Below, one piece after another: positions 39,885 through 51,247 of a stretch of DNA of 64,000 nucleotides. Position numbers and translations under genes: made by a program. The stretch is from Welwitschia mirabilis (lineage: Eukaryota; Gnetophyta; Gnetopsida; Welwitschiales): assembly GCA_051453625.1 (NCBI GenBank), contig JBOZIK010000001.1, positions 272,218,393 through 272,282,392 of the forward strand, read 5' to 3'. The notes beneath the pieces were generated by a model. It was not told the origin of the DNA. It ran no database searches and worked only from the letters and a program-made list of their open reading frames with translations. Positions within the stretch are counted from its first letter, which is position 1, and each line of letters opens with the position of its first letter.

Positions 39885-41770
39885 CATAAATTCTAGGAAG
39901 GTGCCATAATCATACTAAGTAAATAATATCATCACAACTACAAGAACATTTTTGAAAATTATAAGGTAATATTTTAATCTTTACAAAGACAAAAGAGACT
40001 CAAAGCACAATCTTTAGTATAACATTACCACAATAACATAACATCTATATAAGTTGGAGATTCAAAAATAAAAGATGGTGCAATAATTTCATAACTGAAA
40101 GTAGTATTAATGAAATCCATTAAATTATCCACTATCAAAACCATGAACTTTGTCATTTAAGATCATAATTACTAAGGATTACAACAAAAAAATAATATTA
40201 TAGATAATATAGCATGAATAATTTTTAAGCACAAAATTTTCTAGAATATAAATACAAATAACTACATTAGCTTATAGACTCTATAATAACAAAACTATTT
40301 TAATTTAGTTTTTAAGCAGATCTTTGGACCTTAAAATTATGGACATGACAATACTTCATTTACCTTTTTCTTTTTTTGGTTTTCTTGTCCCCATCCTTAA
40401 TTCATGTTATAAAACTAAGCAATGGCTTCTTCCACTTCTTAGACATTCTTTATCTTGATGCTTTCTCTATATAACAAGTCTAATACTTTTAAAGTTCAAT
40501 TCTATAGTCCTTTAAGTAAGGCCATAACATGTTCACGAGATGTAATTCGATGGTTAGGATATTTAGCTAATAATATGTTATACCTATCTATGAATCATTA
40601 AATATTTTACTATCACTTTGTTTAATGTTAAAGATTTATTCCCTTAGATCTTCAACCATTCTCATGAGTTAAAATTTGTCTAGGAAAGAATTTTAANNNN
40701 NNNNNNNNNNNNNNNNNNNNNNNNNNNNNNNNNNNNNNNNNNNNNNNNNNNGTCTTTATAGTTACTATAAGGCTATAAGATTAATAGGACTTAAATCCTA
40801 TAGTCAATGGATATTATGGTTTAATGATTTTGAATCTCCATCATCTTCCCAATAACATCCTATTACAACTTTCATTTTGGACCTTTTTACTTGAACTATT
40901 TGAGAAGATTCTCCTTGTGAATGAGGTCATATAACAATGGTATGCCATCATTGTTTAAATAATTCATTAGTTCAGGAATTTTTTTTTCTTTACCATCTTT
41001 TCAAGGTCAAATTCATCCTTCATAAAATCTTCTTCTTCCACTTCTATTTTAACATTATTTTCAATTCGCTTGTTGAGATCATATTTATGTAGCTTATTGT
41101 ACTACCAAATTGTACGTATTTGATAGGGTATTTTAAGTAGTTTTAAAGGACATTAGACAGGTTTATGATGAGTTTTGATAATAATAGAGAGCTAAGGGAT
41201 ATGTTACAAAAACATCCAATCTTCATTACATTTTGNNNNNNNNNNNNNNNNNNNNNNNNNNNNNNNNNNNNNNNNNNNNNNNNNNNNNNNNNNNNNNNNN
41301 NNNNNNNNNNNNNNNNNNNNNNNNNNNNNNNNNNNATGCATAAATTCTATGAAGGTGTAACAATAATAAAAGTAAATGATATTATTACCACTAAAAGAAC
41401 ATTCTTAAAGATTACAAAGTAATATTTTAGTCTTTACAAGATAAAAGGGACTCAATGCATAATCTTTAATATAACAACACCTCAATAACATAACATCTAT
41501 GTTAGTTGGAGATTCAAAAATAAAGAACAGTGCAATAATTTCATAACTAAAAATAATATTAATACAATCCATTAATTTATCCATTGTCAAAATCACTAGC
41601 TTTGTCATTCAAGATCATAATTACTAAGGATTATAATAGAGTAATATTATAGCTAATACAACATGAATAACTTTTAAGAAAAAAATTTCTAGAATATAAA
41701 TAAAAATAATTACATTAGCTTGTGAGCTCTATAATAACAAAATTATTTTTTTTTAAAAAAGAAAATCTTT
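39885..41770. repeat. Direct repeat pair, ~440 bp, 1.45 kb apart
   Basis: 39885-40330 and 41336-41770 share 'tgcataaattctaggaaggtg', 'agtaatattttaatctttacaa' and 'ttggagattcaaaaataaa'. The second copy begins right at the edge of a 100-base gap. The gag relic sits between them. Confidence 0.65.
40440..40690 (-). pseudogene. Gypsy gag fragment
   Basis: On the minus strand, reading across frames, 'FNDSWIGYNILLAKYPNH' and 'ITSREHVMALLKGL' resemble the gag capsid C-terminal motif (long helix, RCPHHGI, FYNGL). Stops and frame changes are present. A 55-base gap begins at 40697. Confidence 0.45.
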
Positions 41771-42343
41771 GGGCCTTAAAATTCTAGACATGACATATGG
41801 TCCATAGTATCCTACAAATAAATGATGGTATATACATTTGCTTACCCTTTTAAAATTTAAGTAGGATCTATAGGTGAAAGATCATATAACAACTATCATG
41901 AAGTGATAAGACAATTTTATGTATCAAGGCTCTATGAAGTACTTTATATGTTAGTGATAAATTCATAATAATAATTTTACAAGAACATCCTACAATGTCT
42001 TATGGCATGTCAAGGAGAGAAAAAATTTTTCTTTAATCATCCTTACCTCCATATGTATGAATGTAGATGATTCTAGGTAAGATGTGCATATTTACCTAAT
42101 AACCATAGCTTTGATGGTGGTAAAAGGCACTCCATGATCTCCATGTTGGAATTCAATATCCATGGTATCATAAAACTCATGAATCTCTCTAGTGTAATAT
42201 GATTTATGAACATTCAAAATCCATCTTATTTGGAGATATGTGACACGCTAATCTACCTCTAGATTAAATTGTTACATGAACTCATTCAAGTTTCTCTTTA
42301 GCCTAATCACTGCATGTGTGATTTCCTTAGCTTTCTATTTACA

Positions 42344-43800
42344 TGTAAAAATTAACATTTAGACTAATTATATCTGATTAATTTAGCATAGAATAAGATA
42401 TTAAAATACTCATTTTATCATAAAATCATATATTATATCCTTTTTACCATGTTTTCTAAAATTATAAACTTTTTCATATAATTGTCACCTTATGAAAGAC
42501 ATGTTGTAGAATGAAGGAAATGCATCAAAAAACATTAGTGGAACTACCCATGTCACTAGAAACCCTAGTTTTTTGGTGAAAAGTTGATCCTAAGCTATGT
42601 TTTAACATTTTTATGAGAAATCCATTACATTACACTTATGGGCTTAGTTAGACATTAAATTAGAAATAAGCATCAACTTTAATGATACATAGTAGAGGTG
42701 TGAGGTGATAGGTGACAATGATGCATGATACTAATGAGTATGATAACATGGAGAACATATTGCAATAAGATCTTATGGTAATAACATCACCAAAGGCCAT
42801 GTCATCACCACTTTTCATAAGAAAACAAAGAATTCTTCTTAAATCTTCATGATGAAATTTTTGACCTCCTTCTAATGTAACTTTCCAATGGTATAAATCT
42901 TCTAACTATAACTACCATTAATCACTACAAGTTAAAGGTTTTTAATCCTTCTCTTATCTATAAAATGGCCTTGAGCCCTCATTGTAAAGGATATTTGGTT
43001 GGGAAAACATAGTCAAAACACTTGGAGCATTAGGTCAACATGGATTTCTAAGCACCTCCTTTAGGAAGAGGCTAATTCATGGAGTCTATATTATGTTCAT
43101 TCTTTTATTTTCATCTAATGCATTTTCCTAATTTAACATGAAAATAAGTTATTTACTATTTGATTTCTAGTACATGTTAATACAATACTTTTAATCCTTA
43201 AGTAAGACTATTTATTGTCTTAATATAAAAGTAATTATTCATTCTTTAATTTCGAGTGCATGTTAACACAGTGCTCTTAATCCTTAGATGAAACTACATT
43301 ATTAAGCTTCATTGATATTGAGTGAATTTTTTAAAGTTAACTTATGAGTTATATTTACTATCATATTATAAATCTTAAGTATAGTTTTCCTTATTTTTTG
43401 TATTTATGAAAGACTATAAAGAACCAAAGTGACTATTGAATTTACCTACAATCATGTAATGAATGAGATTACATCATCATGCTTAAGATATTACAACTTG
43501 ATAAGTTAAGCTTATGATTTAGGAAATTATAGGATACACTAAAAGTAAGGGTATGCTATTATATAAGTTAAGCTAGAACTTTGAAGGTTGTTCATTTCCT
43601 TGTATTACCAATCAAAGCTTAAGATCGAAAAAAAAAAAATCTCAACACTTATGGTCTTCATTTGTTCTAATTATCATTATACATTTAAAGTAATTGTATC
43701 ACTTTTATTAAGTTTTAACCCAATTATTCCTATGAAAGAATGATAGTAGAACCTTATCTACTTTATTTTTATTAACGTTTACCTTTTTACTATAATGAAA
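42344..43800 (+). repeat. Left copy of the ~1.4 kb direct repeat (probable LTR)
   Basis: Partner at 53712-55090. 41781-42343 before it holds nothing recognisable. Confidence 0.55.
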
Positions 43801-46098
43801 AGATTTTGGGCCAATAGATTTTGATAACATTATTAAGAATATTGGTAAAGTAGCTTTTTTAAAGAAGCATAATTTTTTTCTTGCAACTTTTAAATTTTAT
43901 TTTTTTAAATTTTCCACTAATTTGTACTAGTTCATTTCCAATGAAATCTAACTAGTCCTTTTCTTTCTCTTTTGAATGTTTATTTCGTTTTTTTAACTTT
44001 TTAGTGATGGACATTGGTGTATTTCTAGTGATATCTAACTAGTCCATTTTAAGAGTTTTTTTGCTCTAATTTAAAAAGAATTTCAATATTTCATATTGTA
44101 TGTTACAAGTCTAATGAATTTTCTATAGGTCACAATTAAAACAAGGTAAATAGAACTAAATTAGAACTCAATTTTATGTGTTTTCTTTTTTTAAAAAATT
44201 TTTTAGTAATAAGTTTCTATTTTTATTCCATTTCTACAATATTTGATAAAATTTATAAAATTAAAAAATATCTAGGATTTATTTTCCTTAGGATTATTTC
44301 AAATTTTTGGTCATTTTTTTCCTACTAAGTTTTTTAATAATCCTATAATACTAAATGTTTTACATGAACCTTGTAAACCTCCAACCTTTTCTCTAAATTG
44401 TAATTGTTAAATAAACTAGTACCAACACATTCCCTATTAATGCTATTCACCTTTTCATGTAAAAACCTATGAAACTTGATTTGAAATCACTCTGAACTAT
44501 TAGAAAATCGTTTCTCATCCAATTCTTCTTTTAAACTTTTCTAAAACTTGTATGTATTAGATTCAAGATAAATTAGGTTACTTAATTAGAGCTTCTTCTA
44601 ATAAGAACATGGATGATAGCACTAATGATAATAATAAATTACAAATATCACCATCAAGAGATCAACCTTATTGATAACTTAAATAAGAATAATCATCCTA
44701 ACAACAATCAAATCCAAACTTTAATTCTCTTTTCAATGCCTTTTCTTTAATAATAATAGACCCTGGTCAAATGAATAATTGATAAACAATTTATAAGACT
44801 ATTACCTTAGTTAATAAGTAGTCTAAAATATTGGCTAGAATACGTCAAATTACCCCCCTAAGTAAACCTTTCATGATTAGTTACAACCTTAATGCTTAGG
44901 TACCACTTCATGCATAGCTCGATGTTAAGACTTCCACAATTTAGTTAGTACACGATTTTCATGACTTACAATTATAAGAACATTACTTGTAACTCAAGGA
45001 ATTCAAATGTGTTTTATTTATTCTAGCTTAGTATCCCAATATCTGTGACACCTTTATACTTACCCTTTTTTAGCTTTTTCTCAAGTAAAGCTAAATATTA
45101 ACTATATACTTTTAAACCTCTATCAATTAAAATCTGATCTTGTTTAAGCAAAGTATTTAATATAATTTTTTTAAAACCATAAAACCAATACTTTAAGGTA
45201 AGATATTATGAAATATTAACAAAATGATTATAAAACTTTCTCATAAGCCTTTGAGAGATTTAAGAGCTTGCTTTAGAAATGCTACTAGTATGGATTCAAG
45301 CTAGGTAGAGAAATTGATTTTCTTTATGATAGATTATTAATCAATAATAGGTCATTAGTGGAGATGATGAGTAGAGGGCAATTAATTAAGATGATGAGTA
45401 GAGGTAGGTTCCTAAGTCTTTTTCTAGAAGAAGTTTGGGATTACCTTGAAATAGTAGCCAAAAGATCTAGGAGAAACTAATTGAACAACTTAAATCCTGG
45501 TCATCTATTACATCTAGAGGTTTTTTTAGAGTACCAGTTAATTTTGACATTAATAATCAAATAGATGAACTATTAAGAAGAGTAGAATCCATTTACACCT
45601 CATCCAAACCATAGACCTCCACACTCAAATGCCTCTTGTACTATCTAGACTTCCATGAGATAATTGAATATCCCTCTACACCCATATTTTAAAATATTGT
45701 AAATGAATAAGTTAATGTCATAGAATTATAATGGTAGAGTAGTAAAAAAAAAAAAAAAAAAAAAACAAAGCGCATTATTAAATACTTACAAACCCTAGTG
45801 GAGGGACCATTCTAACTTTTCTTGAAGATAAAACAATTTGCAAAATTAAAACCATGTTAGTCAATCAAGAAATCCATTTCATCATCATCAAATCAATAAC
45901 ATTTATCATCTACTCCAGTGAGAAAATTGTTAAGAAAATTCATAAAAACCCAATTCCAAACTAACTATAATTATAAATAAAATCTTAACAAATGCTTCTC
46001 CTTCTTAAGTAATATTTAACAAAACCTCTAATAACTTCAAATCCAAATTCTCTCTTCTTTAAATAAAAGAAAACTGGATAAACTACCCATGATCTCAT
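43801..46098. other. AT-rich interior, unassigned
   Basis: No motif was recognised. A poly(A) run of ~22 lies at 45744-45766. Confidence 0.4.
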
Positions 46099-47341
46099 AG
46101 CCAAACCCAAAAGGGGTTAGATTCACAGAAAGATTAGAGCTTATTTAGACTGAAGAAACTAAGGTCATTCATTTTAGAAGTAGGAAAGAGTTGAATAAAT
46201 AATTTAAGAAGAACATAATTAAAGAAGAATCAATTTCCACAAAAAATAATGAAAAAGATAAAATTTTAGAAAATAATTTACCGATTTACAAGAAGCTTCT
46301 AGCCTTTCCAGAACAGCTTAGAAAGGAAAACATTGAAAAGGAATAATTAGAAGCCTTACAGATACTGAAAGGAGTCAAAATCAACTTACTCTCTTATGNN
46401 NNNNNNNNNNNNNNNNNNNNNNNNNNNNNNNNNNNNNNNNNNNNNNNNNNNNNNNNNNNNNNNNNNNNNNNNNNNNNNNNNNNNNNNNNNNNNNNNNNNN
46501 NNNNNNNNNNNNNNNNNNNNNNNNNNNNNNNNNNNNNNNNNNNNNNNNNNNNNNNNNNNNNNNNNNNNNNNNNNNNNNNNNNNNNNNNNNNNNNNNNNNN
46601 NNNNNNNNNNNNNNNNNNNNNNNNNNNNNNNNNNNNNNNNNNNNNNNNNNNNNNNNNNNNNNNNNNNNNNNNNNNNNNNNNNNNNNNNNNTTGTTAGGAA
46701 TTGTTAAAGATGTAATTATTCTAATAGATAATTACTAATTTTTGTTAGATTTCATTATGTTAGAAATAAATTCAATGAAGTATAATTCAATTCTATTGAT
46801 CTTAGGCAGACTTTTTCTAACAACATCAAATGCTCTTATTAATTATAGAAATGATTGCATGAAAATTTATTTTAATAACTTAACACTGGATTTAAATATT
46901 TTTAACACTATGGAATTATCAGGAAATAATACTAATGCTATTTTGCTTTATGAAGTACATGATATTGATCCTTCTCTTATTAAATCAAACACTCAAGTCT
47001 TCTCATAATGATTTGAATTCTTTAGACTCACCTTTCAAAGACTTATTAGAAAAACATAATAATGTAATAAGATGGATCAATACTAACTTTGAATGTTTAA
47101 GCTCTTCTATTTTCACCCTCATGTTCTTTTGAAAATATTACATGTTTGTGTAGATTTGATTCATGAAAACATCATCCATCTTATTTGCTTTTTGAATAAT
47201 GAAGGTTTCAAACCTTATAGCCATAATACTTTTAAACCTTCTAGTTTGCATCCCTTTGAAGAATCGCTTTATAGTAGCACTTTCCAAATTGCAAGCAATT
47301 CATTAACACCCAAGGATTTGGAACTTGAGTTTTTGGTCTAG
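46099..47341 (+). pseudogene. Gag-protease relic of the 42-55 kb element
   Basis: The plus strand reads 'FPEQLRKENIEKE' and 'ILKGVKINLLSY' before the gap (46399-46690), matching the pre-protease linker of Athila-like polyproteins. After the gap come 'GIVKDVIILIDN' and then 'ILLILGRLFLTTSNALINYR', clearly the retropepsin C-terminal block (usually ILGRPFLATSNALI). The catalytic DLGAS would fall in the gap. The stretch to 47341 stays fairly open in two overlapping frames, as linker before RT. Confidence 0.8.
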
Positions 47342-48080
47342 TTCTTCAAGAACTAAGATTGTATAATTTTACAAAAATAATTTCATTGGCCCCGAAGTAT
47401 TATGAGATCTTTTTTCAATCGATCTTGAGCTTTTTCCAATTGATCTTAAACTTGAGTTCTCAACTCTTCTATTTGAGTTTGGATTTTTTTCATCTTAGAT
47501 TTGGACCATTCTTACCAATGATTTTAAGCATTATCTCCCATTTAAGCCATTTCACACACTCATGCCCTTTTTAAATCACTTCATTAAGCATACTATCCAT
47601 TCATTCTTACTATTCATCGATGAGTTCCTAAAACTTAGTGATCCTAGTTGATAGCCCTTAACAAATAAATCATTAATAAGTGTCAACCTTGTTAATATAA
47701 GATAGGTAGAATTTAAGTTTACTTGCATTTTTCAAGGAAAGGTTTTACTTGTTTTTAAGTTACCTTGTTAAGGTTAATATTACTTAAGGTATTTAAATTT
47801 AAAAAACTGATTGAAAATGATTGAAAATGGTAGAATTTACCATTATATTATGTTCTCTTTTTTCAAGTCTTTTATGGAGATAAGATTTTTTTGATTAGGC
47901 TACGAAGTCAATGATCCCTCTTATGTACATTAAAAAAATATTTAATATGAGAAGAGGAAATCAGAAGAAAATAAAATATCCCTTTTCTAGAAGAACATCT
48001 TGTTATGATGAATTAATTAGATTTAGTTAAATGCATTGAGGCTATAGATGCTCACTGGTAATGTAGCTCTAATGATCTAT
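47342..48080. other. Interior of the 42-55 kb element up to the nested insertion
   Basis: Ends with the 5 bp target TCTAT (48076-48080). No domain recognised. Confidence 0.4.
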
Positions 48081-48348
48081 TGAAAGAATGACTAGAGAAG
48101 ATCAAAATAGATCTTAGAGAAATGGATTGATCTTACACCAGTGAGGTGTAAGGCTTACACTTTTTTAATTAAAATGATTGTCTATTTATACATAGGGTTT
48201 TCTAACCATATTCCCTAAATAGCTAAGATAATCTCTCATGAGAATCTCACAGATACATGGTTCAGTTATGTACCTTAACATAGGTTCATCCTCTCAAATT
48301 AGTAATAAATCTAATCTTATTTGGAATGTTGGCATTACACCCCTGTCA
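48081..48348 (-). repeat. 3' LTR of the chimeric element
   Basis: Shares with the other LTR 'gaggtgtaagrcttac', 'atgattrtctatttatacat' and 'ggttcatcctctcaaatta'. It has about 27 bp extra near its start. Confidence 0.9.
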
Positions 48349-49060
48349 ATTACCCCCTTAATGATAACATTCTAACTATCATCTAATACACCCCCTTAAT
48401 GCATGCACTATTCAATTTCATGTCATGCATTTTACATAATCATGTAGCTATATCTAGCAATTTAGTCTTGAAGCTTTTTTGCTTCCATCTTATTCTTTGG
48501 AACGGAGATCTCCTTGTTTTGTTGTTAATGGTATCACCATGCTAGCTCTCCTTTGATGTTGTTGCATGGCGTTGAAGACTCAAATTGTCTTCTTAGAACT
48601 CCTCTTCTTTGATTGCTAGCTAGAGAAGCAAGACCTTATTATGCATGAGCTTAATTACACAACTTTGGAGGTCAAGTTTCCTCAAGACGTCTTCTCGAGG
48701 GTGGAATTCAACATCTTCAGCTATATAAATAACTTTATAGTATGCATGTACTAGATCACGATATTGTTGCAGTCTCGAGGTCAATAAATGCCCCATAGTT
48801 CTTAATTTTAACTAGGAACAAGGGATTAGGTGCCTTCTTCAATTCTAGGTCACCTTTTTACAACTTTTCGAGAGCTATAGAACAATTTTATAGGGGTTTC
48901 ATAGACAGTTACATAGACGCTTACATTAATGCACAAAGGATAATATACTAAGAAGATAAGCCCATAGTAATTTTAAAATAAAACAAATGATGACAATTTT
49001 GAGAGTACACTATAAGTCTTGCCATTGCTAAACCATCTTCCCCCTTCAATGGGAGGATTT
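48349..49060 (-). other. Interior of the chimeric element, unidentified segment
   Basis: Moderately AT-rich. Minus-strand frames include an open stretch reading 'YRDLVHAYYKVIYIAED' and 'REDVLRKLDLQSCVIKLMHN' near 48780-48650 that looks like real protein sequence, but I cannot assign it. It could be a third captured fragment or part of the ancestral element. Confidence 0.4.
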
Positions 49061-49960
49061 AATAAATTAAATTTTGTTGCTGGACCACCAGATGGGAGTT
49101 CGAGGGCGACGTGGTATTCATTCAGGGATGTTCATGCCTTGCGCTATCATGTCTGCCTTCAGCACCTTCCACGTAATCGAATTCGGCCCTTCTGAGCTGA
49201 ATTCTNNNNNNNNNNNNNNNNNNNNNNNNNNNNNNNNNNNNNNNNNNNNNNNNNNNNNNNNNNNNNNNNNNNNNNNNNNNNNNNNNNNNNNNNNNNNNNN
49301 NNNNNTCGGCCCTTCTGAGCTGAAATCTGCCTCCGTTGGCGCCCGTATGATACCCAGTTTCATCTTCGGCTCCTCGATTGTAGCCCGTGGATCCTAGATA
49401 TATAGGATTTAATCGCCAGAACCACAGCCAGTTTCATCTCCAGTACCACATGTAGGATACGTGGATTGCCGGTAAAACACGCAAAACGAAGTTGATTTCC
49501 TCGTCCTGCGAGTCTGTATTCGTGAGAATAATGCTGGCTCCACTGGCTTTCTTGACCACTGCGGCTTTCGCCACCCGTTGGTTGCCGCCTCTGTCGCAGG
49601 CCACGATTTTTCCCTTCACGCTTTCTGTGCGCGGAGTTGAATCCATGTACTACGTGACCAGAGCACTGACTGTGTTGTAGATACGCGAGGTGTTTGTGAG
49701 TCATTTGAGGCTGGCACCACCGGCGAAAAGGTTAGAACTCATGTAATGTTTTTCGTCAAAAGTGAGCAATGTCATGAAGTTGTGGTCCTCTATGCCGACA
49801 GCCACAGTGGTGATCCATGCTGTGATGTTACTAATTGTACCACTGTCTGACCCATTGTTGTCACGGTGGTGATCCACGGCATGATGTTACTGATTGTACC
49901 ACTGTCCGGCCCATCGTTGTCGGCTGAAGCAATGATCAAAACATCTCATCAAAGAATCAA
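49061..49960 (-). pseudogene. Captured fragment of a subtilisin-like serine protease (S8, plant subtilase)
   Basis: Minus-strand blocks run in family order across shifting frames. 'IIASADNDGPDSGTISN' (oxyanion-Asn region; family SAGNDGP) is near 49930. Next come 'PWITTV', then 'FAGGASL', then 'VKGKIVACDRGGNQRVAKAA' and 'ILTNTDSQDEEINF' (the protease-associated domain) at about 49620-49490. 'FSSEGPNSITWKVLKADMIA' (family FSSRGPN..TPEVLKPDI.APG) is at about 49200-49130, and 'ELPSGGPATKF' follows near 49080. The fragment ends just before the catalytic GTSMA serine, and the Asp and His parts are absent. Frameshifts and stops are present, with a 59 bp tandem duplication at 49809-49922. The gap at 49206-49305 has the FSSEGP coding sequence on both edges. 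Plant subtilases are secreted proteases; this piece cannot be active. Confidence 0.9.
49809..49922. repeat. 59 bp tandem duplication inside the subtilase fragment
   Basis: 'ggtgatccatgctgtgatgt...cccattgttgtca' at 49809 is repeated from 49868 with about eight differences. A 59 bp shift breaks the frame. It covers the codons for DNDGPDSGTISN..PWITTV. Confidence 0.85.
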
Positions 49961-50740
49961 CATTCCTCTAAATGCGCACGAGTTGCTCTCTGTAATCAGT
50001 CTCAAGCCTTTCCAAATAATTTTCTCCTCTTCTCGCAAAGCTTAAACCTTTGATTCAATTTTCCTCCATCTTTTCATTACGCTTCTGCTCCTTCTGCCCC
50101 TTCAGCTGCTATTGTAGCCACTTCAGTCTCCAACTCGTTTCCTTCTTGTATACAAACCACGACTGCTATCGCTCCTCCAACTCCCTACACTCTTGCAGAA
50201 ATGCCACACTCATCTTCTCAAATGCCCTGGACGCCATAGGCGCCTTAGCCTTCTTTCGTGCTTCCAAATCATGCTGAGCCGACACAACCGGTTTTGTTTC
50301 CACTGACTGTGAATGCGACTGCGACATCTCGGACTTCTCTAGAAGGTTCTCTGGCACTCTTGAAGATGTTGCCCATGCACTTGGCAATGGAGATATCGAG
50401 AGTGTCACTGATGGTGATGACGGGCTTGATTTCGATAGACTCAAAGACGAATTCATCCGCGTGTCCGGTACTCTCGGCGTCGTTGGCTTGTACATCCACA
50501 GCAACAGACACGAAAACACCCCCGGCAGGTTGCTGAACTCTGGCAGCGATGAAACCACAGACGATGACGGTGTAGACAGGGGCATACTGAGACTCAATGG
50601 TGCCGGCAGAAGAGTAAATGATAGGGGCTAAGAAAACATTGCCGAGGAAGAACCGTAGTGAGAAATCATTTGAAAATAAAGACGAGGGGTAAGCCATCTT
50701 TTCTTCCTTAATTGCAAATAGAAATGGATGGACACCCATA
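49961..50740 (-). pseudogene. Second captured fragment, G+C-rich, identity unknown
   Basis: About 50% G+C. On the minus strand one frame is open from 50739 to 50269 (156 codons, including MAYPSSLFSNDFSLRFFLG and AGTIESQYAPVYTVIV). An overlapping frame (50597-50166) ends in a charged helical region: 'DLEARKKAKAPMASRAFEKM' and 'FLQECRELEER'. After a stop it continues as 'SWRLKWLQ' and 'ERLETDYREQL', like the C-terminal coiled coil of plant trihelix/Myb-like DNA-binding proteins. That resemblance is tentative. Plus-strand frames are also open (50258-50536), so the coding strand upstream of ~50300 is uncertain. The junction with the subtilase piece lies near 49960-49980. Confidence 0.5.
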
Positions 50741-50987
50741 ACAAAACTACTAGAATTTTTGAAAAATAAATATCATGCACAAAATAAAGCGACAAAACTA
50801 ATTTGTTAAATATGGAGGCCCCAGCCTATGGCCATGTGAGGGATAACGGTTGGGCTTGGTAACTCAGTTCCTTGAACCTTGATATTGCAAATCAAATTTA
50901 CTTTGTATATGGTAATTAACAGAATAGGATATATAATCCAAGATCTTTTACTTAGGCAATTAAACCAAAACAAAATTTGAGCACTTA

Positions 50988-50999
50988 GCTCGGATACCA
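50988..50999 (-). other. Primer binding site of the chimeric element
   Basis: Minus strand TGGTATCCGAGC, one mismatch to the plant initiator-Met tRNA primer site TGGTATCAGAGC, separated from the LTR by two bases. Related TGGTATC sites lie at 15120-15108 and 31034-31021. Confidence 0.8.
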
Positions 51000-51001
51000 A
51001 T

Positions 51002-51242
51002 TGAAAGAACGACGAGAGGAGAGCAAAATACATTAATGAGGTGTAAGACTTACAATTTTTCAATTAAAATGATTATCTATTTATACATAGAGTTTTCTAA
51101 CCATATTCCCTAAATAGTTGAAATAATCTCTCATGAAAATCTCACCGATACATGGTTTAGTTATGTACCTTACATAGGTTCATCCTCTCAAATTAGTGAT
51201 AAATCTAATCTTATTTGGAATGTTGGCATTATATCCCTATCA
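51002..51242 (-). repeat. 5' LTR of the chimeric element
   Basis: Adjacent to the primer site; ends CCCTATCA followed by the TCTAT duplication. Confidence 0.9.
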
Positions 51243-51247
51243 TCTAT

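Larger units (their letters stand above)
36983..41780 (-). mobile_element. Interior of a minus-strand gypsy element, partial
   Basis: Follows the LTR at 35630-36982. It holds a minisatellite (38934-39245), a ~440 bp duplicated segment (39885-40330 and 41336-41770) and a gag relic between the duplicates. Most of 36983-38930 and 39246-39884 shows nothing else. No protease or RT was found. Confidence 0.45.
48076..51247 (-). mobile_element. Chimeric LTR retrotransposon carrying captured host gene fragments
   Basis: All structural marks are present. LTRs are 48081-48348 and 51002-51242, both starting TGAAAGAA and ending with TCA on the plus strand. A perfect 5 bp target duplication TCTAT flanks the element (48076-48080 and 51243-51247). 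On the minus strand a primer site TGGTATCCGAGC (50999-50988) lies two bases from the LTR, and a polypurine AAGGGGGTA lies at 48351-48359. The LTRs match at about nine in ten positions, with one ~27 bp length difference, much closer than other LTR pairs here. The 2.65 kb interior has no gag or pol; ~1.6 kb of it is G+C-rich host-like coding sequence. It needs another element's proteins to move. Confidence 0.9.

Noticed and set aside
45744-45766. Poly(A) run as the tail of a retroposed gene
   Set aside because: No coding sequence or target duplication is found upstream; probably a simple homopolymer.
49434-49646. A functional small secreted PA-domain protein
   Set aside because: The 70-codon frame is only part of a frameshifted subtilase fragment inside a retrotransposon; it has no signal peptide or flanking catalytic parts.
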